Of a DNA stretch of 29,113 bases, positions 1 to 5,126 are shown in pieces. The translations under genes were made by a program, and so were the position numbers. Within the stretch, counting starts at the first letter, position 1. Each line of letters opens with the position of its first letter. Source of the stretch: a virus. The DNA lies in IMG/VR virus record IMGVR_UViG_3300042514_000507, positions 1 through 29,113 of that record; one strand, given 5' to 3'. The notes beneath the pieces were generated by a model, which saw nothing but the letters and a program-made list of their open reading frames with translations, ran no database searches and had not been told where the DNA came from.

Positions 1-143
1 CTTCTTGTGTTGTTCAACAAGCAATTGGTTATATCAAAGGTACATGTAACATGACACCAATGGTTAAACCAGATGCACCAGCCGCTTCTTTCTGTGCAGA
101 CCGTTTAAAGCGGATTCTTGCGGAACAAGAAATGGTTGCTTAA
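1..143 (+). CDS. C-terminal end of an unidentified protein
   Basis: An open frame runs from the window edge to a TAA at 141-143 and supplies the last 46 residues of a protein whose start lies outside the window. The visible tail ends in a charged helix-like segment (DRLKRILAEQEMVA) and contains three cysteines. I do not recognise the family. The first tRNA begins 7 bases after the stop, so this gene and the tRNA array are probably transcribed together. Confidence 0.55.
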   Translation, partial: SCVVQQAIGYIKGTCNMTPMVKPDAPAASFCADRLKRILAEQEMVA

Positions 144-149
144 TGTGAT

Positions 150-223
150 GCGGGTATGATGTAATGGTAGCTTGTGACCTTGCCAAGGTTAGCGTGAGAG
201 TTCGATTCTCTCTACCCGCTCCA
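150..223 (+). tRNA. tRNA-Gly (anticodon GCC)
   Basis: Full cloverleaf. The acceptor GCGGGTA pairs with TACCCGC, the D-loop is AATGGTA, and the anticodon loop TTGCCAA gives GCC. The T-loop is TTCGATT and CCA is encoded at 221-223. It is the first of ten tRNAs in the array. Confidence 0.93.
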
Positions 224-231
224 GTTTTTAT

Positions 232-306
232 GGAGAAATTAGTTTAGTGGTAAAACCGCGGGTTGTGATTCCGCTATCACGGGTTCGATTCCCGTACTTC
301 TCCCCA
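232..306 (+). tRNA. tRNA-His (anticodon GTG) with encoded G-1
   Basis: The anticodon loop TTGTGAT gives GTG. The acceptor only pairs well if the first base is taken as the extra G(-1) of tRNA-His, paired with C73; CCA then falls at 304-306. The T-arm CGGG-TTCGATT-CCCG is canonical. One mismatch is seen near the base of the acceptor stem. Confidence 0.92.
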
Positions 307-326
307 ATTTTTATTAAGGAAATTTT

Positions 327-566
327 ATGACGTATGTTCCATTGAATCGTAATGTAATTGTTGAACGAAAAGAACCAGAGAAAGTTTCTTCCGGTGGTAT
401 CATTCTACAAAGTTCTATTGAACCAGATCGTGCAATTGTAATTGCAACTGGTGATGAATCACTTTCAATTGGTGAAGAACTATTGATTAATTGGAACAAA
501 GCATATAAAATTGAAAAGGAAACATATCGTATTCACATTGATGATGTGATTGCGGTATTTGAATGA
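327..566 (+). CDS. Miniature GroES-like co-chaperonin (gp31-like role)
   Basis: The protein has 79 residues and the layout of the GroES/Cpn10 family. It begins with a beta-strand (YVPLNRNVIVERKE), followed by a mobile-loop segment SSGGIILQSS. That segment matches the GroES mobile loop, whose Gly-Gly-Ile-hydrophobic tip docks on GroEL. A Gly-containing barrel strand (AIVIATGDE) comes next. It is shorter than bacterial GroES (about 97 residues) and T4 gp31 (111). T4-like phages use such proteins with host GroEL to fold the major capsid protein; that role here is inferred. A Shine-Dalgarno AAGGA precedes the ATG. It sits between tRNA-His and tRNA-Val, and its stop codon directly abuts the first base of tRNA-Val. 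Confidence 0.8.
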   Translation: MTYVPLNRNVIVERKEPEKVSSGGIILQSSIEPDRAIVIATGDESLSIGEELLINWNKAYKIEKETYRIHIDDVIAVFE

Positions 567-641
567 GCCTTGTTAACTCAGCGGTAGAGTAACTCTTTTA
601 CACGGAGAAGGTCGGCGGTTCGATCCCGTCACAAGGTACCA
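567..641 (+). tRNA. tRNA-Val (anticodon TAC)
   Basis: Acceptor GCCTTGT pairs with ACAAGGT. The D-arm is ACTC/GAGT and the anticodon loop TTTACAC gives TAC. CCA is encoded at the 3' end. The first base follows the TGA stop of the GroES-like gene with no spacer, so RNase P cleavage would cut at the end of that gene's coding sequence. Confidence 0.9.
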
Positions 642-645
642 GTTT

Positions 646-721
646 GCCAACTTAGCTGATGTGGTCATAGCGGTGGTCTGAAGAACCATGGAAGGCGGTT
701 CGATTCCGTCAGTTGGTACCA
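646..721 (+). tRNA. tRNA-Phe (anticodon GAA)
   Basis: Acceptor GCCAACT pairs with AGTTGGT. The anticodon stem GTGGT/ACCAT encloses CTGAAGA, giving GAA. The T-loop is TTCGATT and CCA is encoded. Confidence 0.92.
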
Positions 722-725
722 ATTA

Positions 726-800
726 TGCTCTCATAGTATAGTGGCATTACACACCCTTGGTAAGGGTGAAACACAAGTTCAATTCTTGTTGGGAGCACCA
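726..800 (+). tRNA. tRNA-Thr (anticodon GGT)
   Basis: Acceptor TGCTCTC pairs with GGGAGCA. The anticodon stem CACCC/GGGTG encloses TTGGTAA, giving GGT. The T-loop is TTCAATT and CCA is encoded. Confidence 0.92.
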
Positions 801-807
801 ATTTTAT

Positions 808-884
808 GCCTCGGTGACGGAATCGGTATACGTGCCAGTCTCAAACACTGGATTTTGGGGGCTCGACTCCCCCCTGGGGCACCA
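808..884 (+). tRNA. tRNA-Leu (anticodon CAA), short variable arm
   Basis: Acceptor GCCTCGG pairs with CTGGGGC. The anticodon stem CCAGT/ACTGG encloses CTCAAAC, giving CAA. The D-arm has the class II (Leu-like) shape, but the variable region is only about six bases and the whole gene is 77 nt, shorter than a usual tRNA-Leu. The T-loop is CTCGACT, with C in place of T54. CCA is encoded. Confidence 0.85.
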
Positions 885-885
885 T

Positions 886-975
886 GGAAGATGCAGTAGG
901 ATGGTTCCTACGTCCGTTTGGAAAACGGAAGACTTGCCACCGCCGGTCGGGGTTCAATTCCTCCTTCTTCCTCCA
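886..975 (+). tRNA. tRNA-Ser (anticodon GGA)
   Basis: Acceptor GGAAGAT pairs with the 3' TTCTTCC region. The anticodon stem TCCGT/ACGGA encloses TTGGAAA, giving GGA. A long variable arm, as expected of tRNA-Ser, gives a 90-nt gene. The T-loop is TTCAATT and CCA is encoded. Confidence 0.92.
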
Positions 976-977
976 TC

Positions 978-1052
978 GTCCTTGTAGTTCAATGGATAGA
1001 ATACGTTCCTCCTAAGAATGGGATACAGGTTCGATTCCTGTCGAGGACACCA
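978..1052 (+). tRNA. tRNA-Arg (anticodon CCT)
   Basis: Acceptor GTCCTTG pairs with CGAGGAC. The anticodon stem CGTTC/GAATG encloses CTCCTAA, giving CCT. The T-arm is ACAGG-TTCGATT-CCTGT and CCA is encoded. It is the last complete tRNA before the Ro-like cassette. Confidence 0.92.
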
Positions 1053-1083
1053 TGTTGTTTTTAGGCAACAATGCAAAAAAGCC

Positions 1084-1112
1084 TTGCCAAGTTACACTTA
1101 ACGTGATATAAT
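1084..1112 (+). promoter_or_regulatory. Strong sigma70-type promoter with extended -10
   Basis: TTGCCA (1084-1089) and a perfect TATAAT (1107-1112) are separated by exactly 17 bases. TG at -15/-14 makes an extended -10 element. Transcription should start near 1119. A 9-bp inverted repeat (1106-1114 with 1123-1131) covers the -10 box and start point and could be an operator, or the stem-loop that accompanies many early promoters of T4-type phages. It drives the RNA and Ro-like region downstream. Confidence 0.65.
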
Positions 1113-1118
1113 CTTTAT

Positions 1119-1360
1119 ATGGAGATTATATAAGTTTTTTAGGATGGATTCAGCAAGTTTAAATTAACTTACTACAGAACCGTCTACAATGGAGGGACCA
1201 CCGCAAGGTGTATTTTCGTAGACTAGGGAATAAACCTCAATTAAATTTGACTCTGGAAAGACAGAAAGATGATGGTAATCCATCGGGGTTTGAGTGGTTC
1301 AATTGCACTCCTGTTAGAGTAAACAGAAAATTACAGAACGACCATCCTGTTATTTTTTTT
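1119..1360 (+). ncRNA. Candidate structured noncoding RNA, family unknown
   Basis: There is no convincing coding frame here, but consecutive local hairpins are visible. A GTCTAC/GTAGAC stem (1182-1187 with 1218-1223) encloses CACC-GCAA-GGTG, a GNRA-capped hairpin. GATGG-TAAT-CCATC lies at 1271-1284. A GAGTG/CACTC stem (1292-1310) has a TTCAATT, T-loop-like tip. CTGTT/AACAG lies at 1311-1326. The stretch begins at the predicted start of a strong promoter and ends in eight T residues (1353-1360) after a weak stem, so it could be an independent transcript of about 240 nt or the leader of the Y-like RNA and Ro-like gene. I do not recognise it as tmRNA, RNase P RNA or a group I intron core. Confidence 0.45.
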
Positions 1361-1476
1361 AGGTTAAGTTCCGCAAAACAAAATATGCAAATGAAAACTG
1401 AAAGACCGGTTCGATTCCGGACTCCCTTAGGGGTCTAGTGTAATGGTAGCACGTTGGTCCGCAAAAAGTTTAACCT
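1361..1476 (+). ncRNA. YrlA-like Y RNA: circularly permuted tRNA mimic
   Basis: The ends form a 10-bp basal stem (1361-1370 with 1467-1476, two wobble pairs). Inside, tRNA arms occur in permuted order. First is a T-arm: CCGG (1406-1409) and CCGG (1417-1420) around TTCGATT. Next is an acceptor-like stem (1421-1425 with 1430-1434) closed by a CTTA loop where the free CCA end should be. Last is a D-arm: GTGT (1438-1441) and GCAC (1449-1452) around AATGGTA. The GG of the D-loop and TTC.A of the T-loop needed for the tRNA elbow are present. Bacterial YrlA RNAs are described as tRNA mimics lacking a free CCA end, with the Ro-binding stem leaving where the anticodon stem would be; the order seen here matches that. 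A 9-nt direct repeat (TCCGCAAAA at 1370 and 1458) lies just inside the stem. The Ro-like gene starts 22 bases later. The alternative is two unrelated tRNA remnants. Confidence 0.6.
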
Positions 1477-1498
1477 GTTGATTGAAAAGGAGTTCATT

Positions 1499-2929
1499 AT
1501 GTCAACATTTGTCGAAGCTGTTAAGAACCAAGAAGCCCGTACCGAAAACGGTATGAAGGCTCGCAAGTCAACTGCCAATGCGGTGGTTGATTTGTTTTAC
1601 AATGCGGGTGCTTCCCGTGGAAAAGATATTAAGCCTGCATTTGCGGCTGCCTTGGCGGAGAACCGTGAATTGGCTCTCCGTGTTGCCGCATGGCTACGTG
1701 ATGCACGTGGTGGTGCTGGTGAACGTCAATTGTTCCGTGATATCCTAGTGTATCTGGAAAACACTGATACAGAAGCCGCTAAGGCTCTGTTGGCTAAAGT
1801 GCCAGAATTGGGTCGTTGGGATGATTTGTTTGTCTTCAAGACCAAAGCACTGAAAGAAGCCGCATACACTATTCTTGGTAACGCACTCCGTGAAAAGAAT
1901 GGTTTGGCGGCTAAGTGGACACCTCGCCAAGGTCCACTTGCGGCAGAAATCCGTACATTCTTCGGAATGTCACCAAAGTTCTACCGTAAGTCTTTGGTTG
2001 AAATGACCAAAGTTGTTGAAACAAACATGTGTGCAAAGGACTGGGATTCCATTAACTTCTCACATGTTCCTTCTGTGGCGGCTTCCCGTTACAAGAAGGC
2101 TTTCAACCGTAACTCTCCAGCTTATGCGGCTTACGTTGCAGAACTGATGAAGGATCCAAAGGATCGTTCCGTTGAAGTTAAGGTTAACGCATCTGCGGTA
2201 TTCCCATATGATGTGCTGAAGGGTCGTATCAACAGCTATGGTGTGAAGTTCGACAAGACCGAAATGGACTTGATTGAAGCACAATGGAACGCATTGCCTA
2301 ACTATGTTGGTGATGCAAACATTCTGCCTCTGGTTGACGTATCCGGTTCTATGACCTGCACCGCAGGCAAGACTGGTAAGTTGACCTGTTTGGAAGTTGC
2401 AGTCTCTCTGGGATTGTACCTTGCTGACAAGAACAAGGGTGCGTTCAAGGACACATTCTTGACCTTCTCTGGCAAGCCAGAATTGATGCACCTAAAGGGT
2501 GGTATCAACTCTAAGATTGACCAAATGGTTAAGTCCAACTGGGATATGAACACTGACCTGAACAAGGCCTTTGCGAAAATCCTAGACGTTGCTGTAAAAG
2601 GTAACGTAGCGAAAGAAGATATGCCTTCAATGGTGTTGATTCTGTCTGACATGCAATTTGACCAATGTGTCAAGCATGATGACTCTGCAATCGAAATGAT
2701 TGCACGTAAGTACGAAGCCGCAGGCTACATCCTTCCAAAGGTTGTATTCTGGAACTTGAACGCTTCATATGGCAATGCGCCTGTGAAGTTTGACAAGTCT
2801 GGTACTGCACTGGTGTCTGGTTTCTCTCCAGCCGTGGTTAAGCCACTCCTTGCTGGTGACCTAGAAACCTTCACACCAGAAACTGTGATGCTTAAGACCA
2901 TCATGGATGACCGTTACAAAGTGCTGTAA
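1499..2929 (+). CDS. Ro60-like RNA-binding protein (DUF2828/TROVE type, vWA domain)
   Basis: The protein has 476 residues, a size similar to Ro60/Rsr. Residues 1-270 are helical and include the signature LRDARGGAGERQLF and LGRWDDLF. A short AVFPYDVLKG segment precedes the vWA domain, where Ro60 has HPFHILIAL. The vWA MIDAS is complete: DVSGSM from D280, Thr352 in NTDLN, and Asp384 in LSDMQFD. The SDMQFD and PKVVFWNL motifs are typical of DUF2828 proteins. Ro proteins are rings that bind Y RNA on the outside and misfolded RNA ends in the cavity. That function is inferred here from the architecture and from the Y-like RNAs on both sides. ATG at 1499 is chosen because AAGGAG lies 6 bases upstream; the in-frame TTG at 1454 lies inside the upstream RNA. 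The gene looks more GC-rich than its neighbours (27 of 60 bases in a sampled stretch against 19 of 60 in a downstream gene). Confidence 0.8.
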   Translation: MSTFVEAVKNQEARTENGMKARKSTANAVVDLFYNAGASRGKDIKPAFAAALAENRELALRVAAWLRDARGGAGERQLFRDILVYLENTDTEAAKALLAKVPELGRWDDLFVFKTKALKEAAYTILGNALREKNGLAAKWTPRQGPLAAEIRTFFGMSPKFYRKSLVEMTKVVETNMCAKDWDSINFSHVPSVAASRYKKAFNRNSPAYAAYVAELMKDPKDRSVEVKVNASAVFPYDVLKGRINSYGVKFDKTEMDLIEAQWNALPNYVGDANILPLVDVSGSMTCTAGKTGKLTCLEVAVSLGLYLADKNKGAFKDTFLTFSGKPELMHLKGGINSKIDQMVKSNWDMNTDLNKAFAKILDVAVKGNVAKEDMPSMVLILSDMQFDQCVKHDDSAIEMIARKYEAAGYILPKVVFWNLNASYGNAPVKFDKSGTALVSGFSPAVVKPLLAGDLETFTPETVMLKTIMDDRYKVL

Positions 2930-2936
2930 CGGCTAT

Positions 2937-2960
2937 GGACACCGAAAGGTGTCCATTTTT
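2937..2960 (+). terminator. Rho-independent terminator of the Ro-like gene
   Basis: GGACACC-GAAA-GGTGTCC forms a 7-bp stem with a GNRA loop, followed by ATTTTT. It starts 7 bases after the stop codon. Its 3' half (TGTCC plus the T run) is also the outer part of the 19-bp stem of the following RNA, so the two folds exclude each other. Confidence 0.75.
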
Positions 2961-3042
2961 AACCACATACCCTACGCCCGATTAGTAAGGGAGATAGCGA
3001 CTAAACGCTGAAGAACGGTTCAAATGTGGTTAAAAATGGACA
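2950..3042 (+). ncRNA. Second Y-RNA-like candidate with a 19-bp end stem
   Basis: A perfect 19-bp inverted repeat (2950-2968 with 3024-3042) closes a 55-nt loop. In the loop are CCCT/AGGG (2970-2973 with 2988-2991), around a D-loop-like segment GATTAGTA, and TAGCG/CGCTG (2995-2999 with 3006-3010). GGTTCAA, a T-loop-like sequence, lies at 3018-3024. Arm order is that of a normal tRNA, with the long stem in the acceptor place and no CCA. Its 3' end lies one base before the first base of tRNA-Leu, so RNase P maturation of that tRNA would release it with an almost flush stem. Ends joined in a long stem plus a folded loop is the general plan of Y RNAs. A decayed tRNA or an attenuator are alternatives. 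Confidence 0.5.
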
Positions 3043-3043
3043 T

Positions 3044-3131
3044 GCGGGTATGGTGGAATGGTAGACACAGCGGGCTTAAAACCCGCCGCAATTTAAAAAG
3101 CGTGAGGGTTCGAATCCCTCTTCCCGCACCA
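3044..3131 (+). tRNA. tRNA-Leu (anticodon TAA)
   Basis: Acceptor GCGGGTA pairs with TTCCCGC, with one T-T mismatch. The anticodon stem GCGGG/CCCGC encloses CTTAAAA, giving TAA. A long variable arm and a T-arm GAGGG-TTCGAAT-CCCTC complete an 88-nt class II tRNA with encoded CCA. Confidence 0.93.
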
Positions 3132-3133
3132 AA

Positions 3134-3209
3134 TGCTCCGATAGCTTAATGGTAAAGCAGTGAACTCATAATTCATTGAGTCTAGGTTCAATTCCTAGTC
3201 GGAGCACCA
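3134..3209 (+). tRNA. tRNA-Met-type (anticodon CAT)
   Basis: Acceptor TGCTCCG pairs with CGGAGCA. The anticodon stem GTGAA/TTCAT encloses CTCATAA, giving CAT. The normal T1-A72 pair argues against an initiator tRNA. An elongator Met or a lysidine-modified Ile tRNA both remain possible. CCA is encoded and the gene ends two bases before the convergent minus-strand operon. Confidence 0.9.
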
Positions 3210-3211
3210 TT

Positions 3212-3706
3212 TTACTTACCACAACGAACTTGACTACAGTAAGTTATAAGTTCGTAAAGTCCCCAAAATGTGCCAATAAGAATAATAATAAGAAAAACGC
3301 TGGCAAAAATTATTTCCACCAATTCTTCATTTTTCTTTTTTCGTCTTTCTTGGGCTTCTTTTTCACGGCGTGCATCGTGTGCAGACTCTATATTCATTGC
3401 TGATGCACGTGCTTTTATTTTATTCCAAACATCTATCTTACCTGTTTGCATGAATAACAATTGCAATTGTCTTTCAAACTGTTCTGTTTGATGTAGCGCC
3501 ATTTCTATTTCAATTGCTGTAGCCATAGCAGATTTATTACCACTATTTTTAGCCGTCACCATAGCTTTTGATGCATTGTTTTTAGCATCGAAATATTTAC
3601 CTAAAACTGGACCCAATGATGAAACATCATCAACAGTTTTTGATACTTTTTTAATTAATGCAACAGCCGATTGTATACCGGCCAATGCGGTTATCGGGTC
3701 TATCAT
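3212..3706 (-). CDS. Unknown C-terminally anchored coiled-coil protein
   Basis: The protein has 164 residues and I do not recognise the family. It starts MIDPITALAGIQSAVALIKK, an amphipathic helix, and continues with Ala/Lys/Glu-rich helices (about 50-125). The segment before the membrane helix is very basic (RREKEAQERRKKKNEE). One transmembrane helix (EIIFASVFLIIILIGTFWGL, about 130-150) lies near the C-terminus. It is the last gene of the minus-strand operon. Its ATG overlaps the TAA of the preceding small gene by one base, which implies translational coupling. Its stop is only two bases from the end of the convergent tRNA-Met, with no terminator visible between. Confidence 0.7.
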   Translation of the reverse strand: MIDPITALAGIQSAVALIKKVSKTVDDVSSLGPVLGKYFDAKNNASKAMVTAKNSGNKSAMATAIEIEMALHQTEQFERQLQLLFMQTGKIDVWNKIKARASAMNIESAHDARREKEAQERRKKKNEELVEIIFASVFLIIILIGTFWGLYELITYCSQVRCGK

Positions 3707-3885
3707 TATTTGTTTCCTTTACATATATGTTTGTGTAGTCGTTTGGAACAATCTTCTTGACGCCATTCCAAACAAACAACCTTTCGATTGTACACATCAC
3801 CGGTCCATGTCCAACGGATACATTCATAACGTGCCGCTGATGATGGTATAATTACCATCAACAACAGTAGCACTAAGTATTTCAT
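3706..3885 (-). CDS. Small exported cysteine-containing protein (59 aa)
   Basis: A 59-residue reading frame fills the gap between its neighbours exactly. Its ATG overlaps the TGA of the upstream gene (ATGA) and its TAA overlaps the next ATG. The N-terminus MKYLVLLLLMVIIPSSAA is a clear signal peptide with a likely cut after SSAA. The mature part is about 40 residues, rich in Trp, Arg and Lys, with four cysteines (ECIRW, VVCLEW, EDCSK, HICKG) that could form two disulfides in the periplasm. No family is recognised. Tight coupling on both sides and the signal peptide make it a credible gene despite its length. Confidence 0.75.
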   Translation of the reverse strand: MKYLVLLLLMVIIPSSAARYECIRWTWTGDVYNRKVVCLEWRQEDCSKRLHKHICKGNK

Positions 3886-4502
3886 TTGCCGGCTAAAGGA
3901 TTGTCAATTGCTTTCTGTATCTTGTTGTCTACTTCTCTCTTGAGTGTTTCAACTTCTCGATTAATCTCTCTACGTGCGGAAGTAAACTCTGAGTTTATTT
4001 CTTTTCGAGTTTGTTCCATATCTTTTCGTATAGCGGCCGCCTCGGTTCTAGCACGTTCCAAATCTTCTCTCACCGTTTTACGCATATCACGCATTTCAGA
4101 TTCAGTTTCACGTTGAACATTTTTAACTGAACGTTCAACTTGTTCAGTCACAGATTCATTACGGCGGATATCATTCTTTAAATCATTTTTGATATCACGT
4201 GTATAGTCACTGGTCTTACCAGAATTTTCTTCAATGACGGCTAGACGCTTATCAAACTCCGACAAATCTGGTGCGGAGTATTCAGCAATCTTTTTCTTCA
4301 TGCTTTGATAGTCCTTATAGACCTCAAATGCACCATACAATCCACCTAATGTGGAACTTACAATAGTTGCGGCCACCATTAGTTTAGCTGGTGTAAATTC
4401 ATAGCCACCAATACTGATAACAGTATCTTTGCTGGCATACTTTTTCATTGCCGCTTCTGCTTCGTCAATCTTAGCGTTGACGTTTTTAATTTCTTCTGAC
4501 AT
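3882..4502 (-). CDS. Membrane-anchored long coiled-coil protein
   Basis: The protein has 206 residues. After a charged N-terminus there is a hydrophobic segment (KLMVAATIVSSTLGGLYGAF, about 39-58). A long, highly charged helix follows with repeated Arg/Glu heptads (about 75-200), such as TREINREVETLKREV-like stretches. This is a rod anchored in the membrane. Possible roles are a scaffold or a spanin-like or membrane-associated rod; none can be assigned from sequence. It overlaps the upstream gene by 17 bases and couples to the 59-residue gene by ATGA. Confidence 0.7.
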   Translation of the reverse strand: MSEEIKNVNAKIDEAEAAMKKYASKDTVISIGGYEFTPAKLMVAATIVSSTLGGLYGAFEVYKDYQSMKKKIAEYSAPDLSEFDKRLAVIEENSGKTSDYTRDIKNDLKNDIRRNESVTEQVERSVKNVQRETESEMRDMRKTVREDLERARTEAAAIRKDMEQTRKEINSEFTSARREINREVETLKREVDNKIQKAIDNPLAGK

Positions 4503-4719
4503 AGTTATTCCATCTTTGCTGTTTAGAAGTTTCTTTTTTCTGTTCGGCTAACATACGAAGCCACTCTTTTTTCACTTCCAAATCATGCTTCTTACGTTCT
4601 AATTCAGACATTGAATTGTCGTCATAGAAAATATAAAAAGATGCAATACCAATTCCAATACCTAAAATAAAATATGGTAACAAATCAAAAAACCAATTTA
4701 AATCGAGTGTGATAATCAT
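4486..4719 (-). CDS. Small membrane protein with charged C-terminal helix
   Basis: The protein has 77 residues. An N-terminal hydrophobic helix (WFFDLLPYFILGIGIGIASFYIF, about 9-31) is followed by an acidic turn and a Lys/Glu-rich helix (ELERKKHDLEVKKEWLRML). One membrane pass plus a cytoplasmic or periplasmic coil is likely. It couples by a 4-base overlap to the preceding secreted protein and overlaps the next coiled-coil gene by 17 bases. The family is not recognised. Confidence 0.65.
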   Translation of the reverse strand: MIITLDLNWFFDLLPYFILGIGIGIASFYIFYDDNSMSELERKKHDLEVKKEWLRMLAEQKKETSKQQRWNNYVRRN

Positions 4720-5126
4720 TTTTCAAACTTTAGTGCTTTTAAGTTATTTAATTCATTTTCCAATTTTTGAATTTCAATCCTCTTTTTAGTCAATTCAAGT
4801 TGATAAAGAATATTACAATCAACCCGTCCTTTTGGTGCACCAATTGGTATGGTTATTCTTCCATATACACCAACATCTTTTGCATTCTGATTCATTGAAT
4901 TTGATATAGTTGTTTGATACGGATTGGTGTTATTTCCTATAACACCAATAACTCCAAACTCTACGTTTGTACCCGAACCTATAGCCATAGAACAATCCAA
5001 TTCGCCTGACCTAAATCTATCCGATTGATAGCTACCAGGAGCACTAGGTAATGCTAAACTTAATGCTCCTTGAGCAAAACTGTTTTGTGTTACCAGTAAT
5101 ATAAGTAGACCAATCAAATATTTCAT
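4716..5126 (-). CDS. Exported protein with C-terminal helix
   Basis: The protein has 136 residues. The signal peptide MKYLIGLLILLVTQNSFAQ is followed by a Ser/Gly-rich region (SLALPSAPGSYQSDRFRSGE) and a beta-rich core (MAIGSGTNVEFGVIGVIGNN, VGVYGRITIPIG). A Lys/Glu/Leu helix ends the chain (ELTKKRIEIQKLENELNNL). Two cysteines (LDCSM and VDCNI) could form a disulfide. An exported, possibly outer-membrane-associated protein is inferred. Its start overlaps the stop of the chaperone-like gene by 4 bases. The specific family is unknown. Confidence 0.7.
   Translation of the reverse strand: MKYLIGLLILLVTQNSFAQGALSLALPSAPGSYQSDRFRSGELDCSMAIGSGTNVEFGVIGVIGNNTNPYQTTISNSMNQNAKDVGVYGRITIPIGAPKGRVDCNILYQLELTKKRIEIQKLENELNNLKALKFEK

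Noticed and set aside
757-987. 76-codon open frame across the tRNA cluster
   Set aside because: It runs through tRNA-Thr, tRNA-Leu, tRNA-Ser and into their spacers. The tRNA folds account for the sequence fully.
1053-1070. Terminator after tRNA-Arg
   Set aside because: TGTTG/CAACA is a short weak stem with the T run in the loop rather than after it. It does not fit a Rho-independent terminator.
1119-1430. tmRNA or group I intron split tRNA
   Set aside because: The tRNA halves are in permuted order, but no tag-peptide frame ending in Ala-Ala-stop is present and I could not find the P7-type group I core sequences. The YrlA topology explains the halves better.
1208-1438. 76-codon open frame upstream of the Ro-like gene
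   Set aside because: It has no ribosome binding site, includes the T-arm and acceptor stem of the permuted tRNA mimic, and covers the structured hairpins.
1454-1498. TTG start for the Ro-like gene
   Set aside because: It would translate through the 3' part of the Y-like RNA. The ATG at 1499 has a strong AAGGAG at correct spacing.
2060-2491. 143-codon minus-strand frame inside the Ro-like gene
   Set aside because: It is antisense to a gene with clear domain motifs. Its sequence has no recognisable features and reflects codon bias of the real strand.
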